DNA of 23,099 nt from CAZQNF01 sp964403325 (GTDB lineage Bacteria > Patescibacteriota > Patescibacteriia > Magasanikbacterales > GWA2-37-8), in the NCBI GenBank assembly GCA_964403325.1, contig CAYOFO010000016.1, forward strand, positions 1 to 23,099. The letters run 5' to 3'. The position numbers and the translations under genes are program-made. The notes beneath the pieces were generated by a model. The model made no database searches, was not told the DNA's origin, and saw only the letters and a program-made list of their open reading frames with translations. Below, piece after piece: positions 14,058 to 21,171 of this stretch. The first letter of the stretch is position 1. Every line of letters starts with the position of its first letter.

Positions 14058-14066
14058 TGGTATAAT
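14058..14066 (+). promoter_or_regulatory. Extended -10 promoter of the baseplate-J-like gene
   Basis: TGG (14058-14060) followed by a perfect TATAAT (14061-14066). The -35 position is only T-rich. The predicted start near 14073 leaves a leader of about 23 nt. Confidence 0.6.
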
Positions 14067-14095
14067 TGACGTGCTTGTTTTTAATTTTTATTTAT

Positions 14096-15238
14096 ATGAT
14101 GGTCCGCCGTAAAGAAATGGTGCCACCTGCGCCACCGGTTAAGTTTTATAAAACGATTGCCTTGTCGTTTTTATTTTTAACCATTATTCTTTTGGGTGTT
14201 GTTATTCTTATTACCGCGAAGAAAGCCACCATCACTATTGAAGCCGCACAAAATACCAAAAATATCAGTTTTGTACTTAAAACCCAATCCTCCGCTGCGC
14301 TTGGTACTCCAGACATGCTGAATGCTCAAGTTACCACTACCGGTTTTACTTTTTCAAAGAAATTTTTTCCGACTGCCGCCAAAACAGTTGATGATGTCGC
14401 TACCGGTGAAGTAGTGCTCTATAACAAAAGTCAAACTCCGCAGCCGCTGGTCAAGACAACTCAGATTATGAGTGCTGGCGGTGTTTTGTTCCGTCTCGAA
14501 AAAGGTGTGGTGGTGCCAGCCCAAGGCGAAGTAACAGCTCCAGTGTATGCCGATCAGCCGGGAGTGGCCGGTAATATTGAGCCTTCCGCTTTTACTATTG
14601 TGAAGCTCAACCCGGAAAAACAAAAATTTATTTATGCGGAAAGCAAAAAAACCATGACCGGTGGAGTCAAAAAAATCGGTTTTTTGAGCGCTGAAGATTT
14701 AGCGAGCGCCGAAGTGGATATTAAAAATCAAATTCAAACCGAATATAGCGCTCAAAACCCGGGTGTAGGTCAGGCCCAAGTAATTTCGGTCGTGAGTCAC
14801 GCCGTTAGCTCAGACGCTCAAGCCGGTAAAGAAGCGAGTGATTTTACGCTCACCGATAAAGCCACACTGCTCGTGGTGCGGTATAATGCGGCTGACCTGA
14901 AGGCTTTTGCCGATCAGCAAGTGATGAAAAACGTGGATCGACGATCAGAAAAAATTGTTTCGGTCGACAATGCTCCAGTGGTAAAACTTCTTAGCTATGA
15001 TGAAAAAACTGGGAGCGCGGAGTTGTCGGTCACGGAAAGTGTTGTGGTTACGCTGGATGTGAGCGCTGAGTCGATTACACCTTTTCAATTTGTGGGTAAA
15101 AGTAAGGATGAAATTGAGCGTTATACCCAGTCTTTGGATCATGTTTCCAAAACTACGGTCAAACTTTTTCCTTCCTGGATCTCCACTGCTCCAGGTGCCG
15201 CCAGTAAAATCCAGGTGATAGTTAAAAACGTGCAATAA
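14096..15238 (+). CDS. Baseplate J-like membrane-anchored protein
   Basis: This protein of about 380 aa has a short basic cytoplasmic N-terminus (MMVRRKE), one membrane segment (about residues 20-40, FLFLTIILLGVVILI) and a large extracytoplasmic beta-rich domain. The stretch GEVVLYNKSQTPQPLVKTTQIMSAGG...FRLEKGVVVPAQGEVTAPVYADQPGVAGNI matches the baseplate-J-like domain found in many CPR surface proteins. In phages this domain belongs to the tail baseplate; in CPR bacteria its role is unknown. I chose the ATG at 14096 because the longer frame would start with TTG at 14066, inside the -10 box. A second ATG at 14099 is equally possible. The stop is followed within 5 nt by the T-box operon promoter. 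Confidence 0.8.
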   Translation: MMVRRKEMVPPAPPVKFYKTIALSFLFLTIILLGVVILITAKKATITIEAAQNTKNISFVLKTQSSAALGTPDMLNAQVTTTGFTFSKKFFPTAAKTVDDVATGEVVLYNKSQTPQPLVKTTQIMSAGGVLFRLEKGVVVPAQGEVTAPVYADQPGVAGNIEPSAFTIVKLNPEKQKFIYAESKKTMTGGVKKIGFLSAEDLASAEVDIKNQIQTEYSAQNPGVGQAQVISVVSHAVSSDAQAGKEASDFTLTDKATLLVVRYNAADLKAFADQQVMKNVDRRSEKIVSVDNAPVVKLLSYDEKTGSAELSVTESVVVTLDVSAESITPFQFVGKSKDEIERYTQSLDHVSKTTVKLFPSWISTAPGAASKIQVIVKNVQ

Positions 15239-15241
15239 AAA

Positions 15242-15270
15242 TTGACAATTCTGGCTTTTTCTCTTAGTAT
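15242..15270 (+). promoter_or_regulatory. Promoter of the T-box / hpt / thrS operon
   Basis: TTGACA (15242-15247), a 17-nt spacer and TAGTAT (15265-15270); TATAAA (15268-15273) overlaps as a less well-spaced alternative. The predicted start near 15277 is just upstream of the T-box Stem I. Confidence 0.75.
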
Positions 15271-15276
15271 AAACAT

Positions 15277-15425
15277 ATTCCAGTCGAACCAGCCCAGTTT
15301 GCTTGTGAGCAAGCATGGTACCACTCGGACTGTACAATTTATTAAAAGCAAAACATTCGGGTGGAACCGTCTTAAAACTTTTTAGGACCCCGATAATTCT
15401 CTCTCCAAGGAATTATCGGGTTTTT
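15277..15425 (+). promoter_or_regulatory. Compact T-box riboswitch (probably tRNA-Thr responsive)
   Basis: The antiterminator is exact. A1 is TCGGG (15357-15361) with CCCGA (15389-15393), then the 7-nt T-box bulge TGGAACC (15362-15368), then A2 GTCTTAAAA (15369-15377) with TTTTAGGAC (15380-15388). The competing terminator is CCCGATAATTC (15389-15399) with GAATTATCGGG (15410-15420) and a T-run, and it uses the same CCCGA. A short Stem I spans 15281-15332: a basal helix CAGTC/GACTG plus GA/TC, a 6 x 6 internal loop, and an upper hairpin TGCTTG/CAAGCA. The loop's 3' side reads T-ACC-AC, giving a plausible ACC (Thr) specifier at 15320-15322 followed by the usual purine. The apical part of a full Stem I and Stem II are absent. 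In T-boxes, uncharged tRNA pairs with the specifier and the UGGN bulge to permit read-through. Confidence 0.85.
15389..15425 (+). terminator. Riboswitch-controlled intrinsic terminator
   Basis: An 11-bp perfect stem, 15389-15399 with 15410-15420, a 10-nt loop and TTTTT (15421-15425). The first five bases of the stem are shared with antiterminator helix A1, so the two structures exclude each other. It ends 8 nt before the hpt start. Confidence 0.9.
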
Positions 15426-15432
15426 ATTTTTT

Positions 15433-15981
15433 ATGATGCAAGATACTTTTTTAACTTTGGATAACGGTATTTTTAAGGTCTTCTTATCAGAAGCGGAAAT
15501 TTTACACCGCCTCAAAATTATGGCGAGCGAAATGGAACGAGATTTGGCCGGGAAACAGCCTGTTTTTATCTGTGTCATGAACGGCGCACTTATTTTCTTT
15601 ACCGATCTGATCCGAGAAATAAAAACGATTGATCTCGAAACGGAAAGTATTCGTCTCAGTAGTTATGGTAATGGCGAGGTTTCTTCTGGAGAAGTACTAG
15701 TTTTGCAGCCTATAAAAACTCCACTCACCGGGCGCGACATTGTAATTGTGGAAGATATTATTGATTCGGGTCGGTCGATGAAATTTTTACGTGAACTTTT
15801 GCTCAAGGAAAATCCAGCCAGTTTGCGAATCGCGACACTTTTATGGAAACAAACGTCGGCGCATATTGATTTTCCGATCGACTATGTTGGGTTTACTATT
15901 CCCGATCATTTTGTTATCGGCTACGGTCTTGATTATAAACAAACCAAACGCAATTTGCGAGATATCTATAGTAAGCAATGA
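15433..15981 (+). CDS. hpt: Hypoxanthine phosphoribosyltransferase
   Basis: This 182-aa purine-salvage enzyme joins hypoxanthine or guanine to PRPP to give IMP or GMP. The PRPP-binding motif VIVEDIIDSGRSM (104-116) has the two acidic residues and the Ser/Gly phosphate loop of the family. An early FICVMNGALIFFTDL supplies the second phosphate-binding loop. IDYVGFTIPDHFVIGYGLDY is the typical C-terminal signature that stacks on the purine. The length is normal. The start ATG (15433, with a second ATG at 15436) lies 7 nt after the terminator T-run, without a Shine-Dalgarno site. It is the first gene under T-box control, an unusual position for a purine-salvage gene. The next gene starts 10 nt downstream. 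Confidence 0.93.
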   Translation: MMQDTFLTLDNGIFKVFLSEAEILHRLKIMASEMERDLAGKQPVFICVMNGALIFFTDLIREIKTIDLETESIRLSSYGNGEVSSGEVLVLQPIKTPLTGRDIVIVEDIIDSGRSMKFLRELLLKENPASLRIATLLWKQTSAHIDFPIDYVGFTIPDHFVIGYGLDYKQTKRNLRDIYSKQ

Positions 15982-15991
15982 TCTGCACAGT

Positions 15992-16537
15992 ATGAAGGAA
16001 ATTATATTAAAAGGACAGCGCGTTACTCTGCGGCCAATTTGCCTCACGGATGCGTACCGGTATGTGAAGTGGTTTAAAGATAAAGAAGTGACGCGTTTTA
16101 CGACGCTGCAAAAGCCGGTTGCTCTCCTCGACGAGCGAAAGTATATTCGTAGCGTCTTGCGCGCCAATAATGAAATAGAGTTTAATTGGTCGATTATCGT
16201 TGAGGGTCAGCATATTGGGAGTACCGGTATTATGCTTGATAAGGTCAATCAGACAGCCATGATCGGCATTATCATTGGAGCCAAAGCCCAATGGGGCAAA
16301 GGGTATGCGCAAGAATGTATTTCTTTAGTGGCCCAGTATGTTTTTGAAAGTTTACAGTATCGCCGTTTGCAGCTGAGGGTGAACATGGAGAATGTACGGG
16401 CTATTCATGTATATAAAAAATTGGGGTTTGTTTTAGAAAGAGTGAGGCATAAAGTTCAATGGAACGCTTTTGCTCGCTGTTACGAAGATTGTGGTAGCAT
16501 GGGCATCGCAAAAGAACAATGGATGAAGTGTATTTAA
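15992..16537 (+). CDS. GNAT family N-acetyltransferase (RimJ/RimL-like)
   Basis: This 181-aa acetyltransferase is of the Acetyltransf_3 type. Residues 8-14 (GQRVTLRP) form the first strand. IGIIIGAKAQWGKGYAQE (91-108) contains the QxxGxG/A acetyl-CoA pyrophosphate loop, with Gln100, Gly102 and Gly104. RLQLRVNMENVRAIHVYKKLGF (125-146) is the classical motif B with the Asn and Tyr seen in RimL-like enzymes. The frame stays open upstream to 15791, but that part overlaps hpt. The ATG at 15992, 10 nt after the hpt stop, is the natural start. Substrates of such enzymes range from ribosomal-protein N-termini to small molecules, and none is indicated here beyond the linkage to thrS. Confidence 0.88.
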   Translation: MKEIILKGQRVTLRPICLTDAYRYVKWFKDKEVTRFTTLQKPVALLDERKYIRSVLRANNEIEFNWSIIVEGQHIGSTGIMLDKVNQTAMIGIIIGAKAQWGKGYAQECISLVAQYVFESLQYRRLQLRVNMENVRAIHVYKKLGFVLERVRHKVQWNAFARCYEDCGSMGIAKEQWMKCI

Positions 16538-16565
16538 CTATATTATCAATTTTAATTTTAATTCT

Positions 16566-18314
16566 ATGGACAATATTCAACTTGATCATATCCGTCATTC
16601 CGCTGCGCACATGCTCGCCGCCGCCGTACAAGAGCTTTACCCGGGCACAAAGCTGGGTATTGGTCCAACTATCGACAACGGGTTTTATTATGATTTTCAG
16701 TTTCGAGAAGGCGTAAGTATCTCTGACGCTGATCTGGTAATGATTGAAAAGAAAATGAAGCATATTATAAAAGGTAATCATGCGTTTATTGGCAAAGAAG
16801 TTACCGCCGAGGAAGCAAGAGTATTTGAAAAAGATCAGCCGTTTAAGCTCGAACTCATTAACGAATTTGCGGGTGAAGGCAAAAATTTGACCCTCTACAC
16901 CTCTGGACCATTTACTGATCTGTGCCGTGGCGGACATGTGGAAAATACCAATAAGATAGTTCCAGACGCGATTAAGCTCTATAAAGTAGCCGGCGCTTAC
17001 TGGCGTGGCGACGAGAAAAATCCCATGCTTACGCGTATTTATGGCCTACTGTTTGCGAGCAAAGTGGAACTCGATGCTTATTTACATCAGATCGAAGAAG
17101 CCAAAAAACGTGACCATCGCAAGCTCGGCAAAGAGCTCGACTTATTTACATTTTCCGATTTAGTGGGTCCGGGCTTGCCGCTCTGGACTCCAAAAGGCAC
17201 CATACTGCGCAACACCCTCGATAATTTTGTATGGGAGTTGCGCAAAGAGCGAGGGTATGAAAAAGTTGTTATTCCACACATTACCAAAAAAGATCTGTAT
17301 GAAACCAGTGGTCATTGGCAGAAATTCCAGAATGATTTGTTTCGTGTAAATACGCGTGAAGGTCATGAGTTTGCCATGAAACCGATGAATTGTCCGCACC
17401 ATACCCAAATTTATAATCGCAAAGCCTGGAGCTATAAAGAACTGCCGCAGCGTTACTGCGAAACCACCATGTGTTACCGTGATGAACAATCCGGTGAGCT
17501 GTACGGTTTGTCACGTTTACGATCATTCACTCAAGACGATGCGCATGTATTTTGTCGCAGCTCACAAATTAAAGATGAATTTCTTAAAGTTTGGGATATT
17601 ATTGATGTTTTTTATAAAGCGGTTGGTTTTAGTGAATTAAAAGTCCGTCTGTCGCTCCACGATCCAGCCCATTTTGAAAATTATCTGGGAACCCCGGAAA
17701 TGTGGAAGGTCGCTGAGCAAAATATTCGTGACTTAGCCACCAGTCGGAACGTGGTATTTTTTGAAGCATTGGGTGAAGCTGCTTTTTATGGGCCAAAAGT
17801 TGATTTTATCGCTGAGGATTCGATTGGCCGAAAATGGCAGGTGGCTACCATTCAGCTCGATATTAACCAACCTGAACGTTTTGATTTAACCTGCGTTAAT
17901 GAAAGTGGTGAAAAAGAGCGAATTGTGATGGTGCACGCGGCTATTATGGGTTCGATTGAACGATTCTTGTCGATTCTTATCGAGCATCATGCCGGAGCTT
18001 TTCCGGTGTGGATTGCGCCAGTACAAGTGCTCTTTGCCGCGGTTTCCGAAAAGCATAATGAAGGGGTAATGCAGCTCGCTCAAGAGTTTGAAGTGGTTGG
18101 AATACGACCGGCGATCGATACCACCAATGAAACCATCGGCAAAAAAGTTCGCAAAGCGGCCGGGGAGAAAATTCCGTATATTGTGGTAGTGGGTGATAGA
18201 GAACTCGCTGGTGAAATTTGGACCATCCGAGTGCGCGGACAAGAGGAGCAAATAAAAATGAGTAAAGAAGAATTTGTAGTTAAGATAGGAATGGAAATAA
18301 AAGAAAGAAAATAA
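16566..18314 (+). CDS. thrS: Threonyl-tRNA synthetase lacking the TGS domain
   Basis: This 582-aa class II synthetase charges tRNA-Thr. It starts directly with the editing domain: HSAAH (11-15) and CRGGH (120-124) are the HxxxH and Cys/His motifs that hydrolyse Ser-tRNA-Thr. The catalytic core follows, with zinc ligand Cys276 in MKPMNCPHH, motif 2 (RYCETTMCYRDEQSGELYGL), His327 in FTQDDAHVF, and the VMVHAAIMGSIERF region with motif 3. The C-terminal anticodon-binding domain begins near PVWIAPVQVLF. The usual N-terminal TGS domain (about 60 residues) is missing, and the upstream 28-nt gap leaves no room for it. The start has no Shine-Dalgarno site. Position in a T-box operon is typical for aminoacyl-tRNA synthetases. 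Confidence 0.96.
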   Translation: MDNIQLDHIRHSAAHMLAAAVQELYPGTKLGIGPTIDNGFYYDFQFREGVSISDADLVMIEKKMKHIIKGNHAFIGKEVTAEEARVFEKDQPFKLELINEFAGEGKNLTLYTSGPFTDLCRGGHVENTNKIVPDAIKLYKVAGAYWRGDEKNPMLTRIYGLLFASKVELDAYLHQIEEAKKRDHRKLGKELDLFTFSDLVGPGLPLWTPKGTILRNTLDNFVWELRKERGYEKVVIPHITKKDLYETSGHWQKFQNDLFRVNTREGHEFAMKPMNCPHHTQIYNRKAWSYKELPQRYCETTMCYRDEQSGELYGLSRLRSFTQDDAHVFCRSSQIKDEFLKVWDIIDVFYKAVGFSELKVRLSLHDPAHFENYLGTPEMWKVAEQNIRDLATSRNVVFFEALGEAAFYGPKVDFIAEDSIGRKWQVATIQLDINQPERFDLTCVNESGEKERIVMVHAAIMGSIERFLSILIEHHAGAFPVWIAPVQVLFAAVSEKHNEGVMQLAQEFEVVGIRPAIDTTNETIGKKVRKAAGEKIPYIVVVGDRELAGEIWTIRVRGQEEQIKMSKEEFVVKIGMEIKERK

Positions 18315-18365
18315 GTGCTCGCTTGGCAAGAATGAAAAATTTTAAAGGCGGAAAAAATATTTGGT

Positions 18366-19301
18366 ATGAGTGAAGAAAAAATTCCCAAAATTATTGTTGT
18401 TCTCGGGCCAACCGCCTCGGGAAAAACTGATTTGGGTATTAAGCTTGCTCAACAATGTGATGGTGAGATTATTTCGGCTGACTCGCGCCAAGTGTATAAA
18501 AAATTAAATATCGGTACCGCCAAACCAAACGGGTCTTGGCAAATAAAAGATGGGTTCGAAGCGTTTTATGTTGATGGTATAGCTCATCATCTCATGGATT
18601 GTATAGATCCGGACCAAGCCTTCAGTGTTGCTGACTTTCAACGCTTGGCTGAGACAAAGATTTTCGAAATAGTGAAGCGAAATCGTGTGCCAATTATCGT
18701 GGGTGGCACCGGTCTTTATATTTGGTCGCTCACCGATAATTTACAAATTCCGAATATTCTTCCCCAAAAAAAATTTCGGGAATATTTACAAGCTTTGCCA
18801 CTGGAACGCTTGGTTGCGCGCTTAAAAACCGTCAATCCAAACCTGGTCCAAACCATTGATCTGCACAATCCGCGTCGAGTGATGCGCACGCTTGAAATTG
18901 CTCATTTTGGTAATACGAGAGCGGCCAACTCCATTTCTCCAGATAAAAAATATGATTATTTTTGCATTGGGCTCAGTTGGCCAAAAGAAGAATTGATAAA
19001 ACGTGCCGATGAGCGCATTGATGAGCAAATCAAAAATGGTTTAGTTGAGGAAGCAAAACAATTGTTTGCTGAGTTTCATGTATCTCTCCCGAGCCTCAGC
19101 AGTATTGGTTACGCTGAAATGAAACATTATCTTGATGGTGAAATGAATCTATCGGAAACCAGGCAACTCCTTAAAATTCATACTCGGCAGTATATCAAAC
19201 GTCAATTGACCTGGTTTAAGCGCGATCAAAAAATCCACTGGATTCATTCAAGTGGATTTGATGAAGCCGCAAAATTAGTTGAAGTATTTTTACAGTCTTA
19301 G
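18366..19301 (+). CDS. miaA: tRNA dimethylallyltransferase
   Basis: This 311-aa enzyme adds a dimethylallyl group to A37 of tRNAs reading codons that begin with U. It has a P-loop GPTASGKT (14-21), the DSRQVYKKLNIGTAKP substrate motif (39-54) with the catalytic Asp, VGGTGLYI, and the C-terminal TRQYIKRQLTWFKRD motif. Its length is typical. It lies 51 nt after thrS and probably shares the T-box transcript; no terminator is seen between them. The stop interlocks with that of the convergent DUF11-like gene (4-nt overlap). Confidence 0.95.
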   Translation: MSEEKIPKIIVVLGPTASGKTDLGIKLAQQCDGEIISADSRQVYKKLNIGTAKPNGSWQIKDGFEAFYVDGIAHHLMDCIDPDQAFSVADFQRLAETKIFEIVKRNRVPIIVGGTGLYIWSLTDNLQIPNILPQKKFREYLQALPLERLVARLKTVNPNLVQTIDLHNPRRVMRTLEIAHFGNTRAANSISPDKKYDYFCIGLSWPKEELIKRADERIDEQIKNGLVEEAKQLFAEFHVSLPSLSSIGYAEMKHYLDGEMNLSETRQLLKIHTRQYIKRQLTWFKRDQKIHWIHSSGFDEAAKLVEVFLQS

Positions 19302-21148
19302 GGCGAAGTTCTGTCTAGGAGAGTTGGGTCAAGAGTAAAATTAATCTTACCGCCACTTACGCTGTCTTCAGCCTGCACAGTAATTTTTGAGAGAAGGGTA
19401 TTTTGGGTGGGGTTGAGAGTGTTGAGTTTCAGGGTAAATGGCCAATCCAAAACATCCACACTGTCCGGCAGTTGTTTAATACTCCAGGTAATGGTTTTGT
19501 TTTTGCTATCATAGCTCGAGGTGCCGGCCGGGGTTGGTTCGCCCTGCCAGACCACATCGCCGTAAGCCGTCGCTGAAACCACCACATTTTTAAGGGTGTG
19601 CCAATGATTGTTGAGAGTCCAATGAAAATTATAAGTTTGGTCGCTATTGGTAACCGTGTTTTTCAGAGTTAAATCAGATTGTAAAGAAATGGACATGGTA
19701 TTGCCAGCTAGAGTTGATTTTATGCCGTTGCCATCCGTAAAGTTAATGCCAGCGTTTACCACAATGGTATTTCCAATAAGCTGTTCCAGATTTATTTGGT
19801 CGGCTTTTTTGAGCGGCAAAGAAATAGGGAGGGTAATTTCTTGCCCGGGTTTGAGGTTGGCGAGCGTAGCCAGTTGTTTTTTGTCCCAGGTAAGAGTGCC
19901 GTTGCGGGTAGTGGGGTTTATTTGTTTGCCGGTAATATCGCCATCAAGTTTATCGGTAATTTGGGCCCAGTTAAGAATGCTTTTGTTTTGTACCGAGGGA
20001 GCATCAAGAGATAAATAGATGGAGCTGTTGCTCAGGGGTTTTTCGCTGGAATTTTTTACACTGATTTGCATATCAAGCGTACCCCCTGGCTGCGTGGAAA
20101 TGTTTTGGGTTGCGCCATTGATGGCGAGGTTGAAAACAAGGGGCATTTTTACGGCGTTAACTGACAAGGTTTGTTCTTCAATGCGACGCGGGTCGTTAAT
20201 CGTAGGGTAAATATCAACCGCGCCTTTGAGCGTGGACGTACTTACCGGTTCAGAAAAAATTCCTTTCAGAGTAAGCGTGTTCGCGGTGGATGTAGGGGAA
20301 ATTACCCAACTATTATTGAGATTTAAAGCCGGGGTGGAAGTGGTTAGGGAAAATTGGTTGGGGAGAGTTGGGGTTACGACTATTTTTTGGGTTAGTTCGG
20401 CGTTGGGTATTTTGACCAGAGAAAAAGTGTATTGAACTTCGCTGCCGACATTCGCTTGCAACGGTCCTTTAACGGTCAGAAAAGGAGAAGTGGGGAGCGT
20501 AGTAAGAGCAATTTCGCCATGAGTTTGAAAAGTAGAAAGGACATTTTCGAGGCCGTAGTGGATGTTGGCTCGCAAAGATGAAGAGCCGGTTGTACTGCTG
20601 TTCCAAACGGTCCCGCTAATAGTAAAGGAATCGGAATGATACGGGAGAATGTCGCCAAGTTTTAGTTCAGTGTGGTCAAGATTGGTAGATGGCAAGGAGC
20701 TCGAAGCAAAGACAAAGCCATTCGGGTAGGCAATCGCAACGGTCGCATCCAGCAGTTTTTTATTTTGGGTATTTTTATACTGTACCGTGTAAAGAAGAGG
20801 TAAGCCGTTGGTGAGAGTATTTTTTCCTTGGACGCTCATTTGTAGCTCGCTTGAAAGACTCGTTTTCCCCGGAAAAAAAGACGATCCTGCCCAGGCTGTA
20901 GCGATTAAGAGGGCGCAAAAAATTACACCGAAAGCAAAACGTTTGAGCCAAGTGTAGCTTTTTTTGATATCAAATTGGTGCATGTTGGGGAGCTGGCCAT
21001 TTTCATCAGCGTAAATGGAAGTCAATCGTTTATCAATGGCTGATTTTTGTGTGGCGCTCATGGTAGTGCCAAAAGCTTTTTTTGGTGAAGCTTTGGTTTT
21101 TTTTGGCGGTGGAATTTCTTGTGCGGTAAAATGGGGAATTTGAGTCAT
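19298..21148 (-). CDS. DUF11-like surface protein with one membrane anchor
   Basis: This 616-aa protein has a cytoplasmic N-terminus rich in Lys and Pro (about 1-65), one membrane segment at about residues 71-90 (FAFGVIFCALLIATAWAG) and a long extracytoplasmic region. That region consists of several beta-sandwich repeats with DUF11/CARDB-like phrases such as NGLPLLYTVQYKNTQNKKLLDATV, VGSEVQYTFSLVKI, PGGTLDMQISVKNSSEKPL and LKNVVVSATAY. It is Thr/Ser/Asn-rich and lacks cysteines. Such proteins are thought to be structural or adhesive surface components. The start lies 23 nt after the stop of the DUF4012 gene, so the two form an operon. The stop overlaps that of miaA on the opposite strand, with no terminator between them. 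Confidence 0.8.
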   Translation of the reverse strand: MTQIPHFTAQEIPPPKKTKASPKKAFGTTMSATQKSAIDKRLTSIYADENGQLPNMHQFDIKKSYTWLKRFAFGVIFCALLIATAWAGSSFFPGKTSLSSELQMSVQGKNTLTNGLPLLYTVQYKNTQNKKLLDATVAIAYPNGFVFASSSLPSTNLDHTELKLGDILPYHSDSFTISGTVWNSSTTGSSSLRANIHYGLENVLSTFQTHGEIALTTLPTSPFLTVKGPLQANVGSEVQYTFSLVKIPNAELTQKIVVTPTLPNQFSLTTSTPALNLNNSWVISPTSTANTLTLKGIFSEPVSTSTLKGAVDIYPTINDPRRIEEQTLSVNAVKMPLVFNLAINGATQNISTQPGGTLDMQISVKNSSEKPLSNSSIYLSLDAPSVQNKSILNWAQITDKLDGDITGKQINPTTRNGTLTWDKKQLATLANLKPGQEITLPISLPLKKADQINLEQLIGNTIVVNAGINFTDGNGIKSTLAGNTMSISLQSDLTLKNTVTNSDQTYNFHWTLNNHWHTLKNVVVSATAYGDVVWQGEPTPAGTSSYDSKNKTITWSIKQLPDSVDVLDWPFTLKLNTLNPTQNTLLSKITVQAEDSVSGGKINFTLDPTLLDRTSP

Positions 21149-21171
21149 AGAGAAGAGCGGTTAAAATAAGT

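Noticed and set aside
14066..14095. TTG start for the baseplate-J-like gene
   Set aside because: It overlaps the TATAAT box; ATG 14096 lies properly downstream of it.
15308..15330. A second, reverse-oriented T-box-like sequence (complement reads CGAGTGGTACC)
   Set aside because: It has no antiterminator or terminator on the minus strand and is explained as part of Stem I of the plus-strand T-box.
15791..15991. N-terminal extension of the GNAT gene into hpt
   Set aside because: It overlaps conserved hpt coding sequence; the extension is not GNAT-like.
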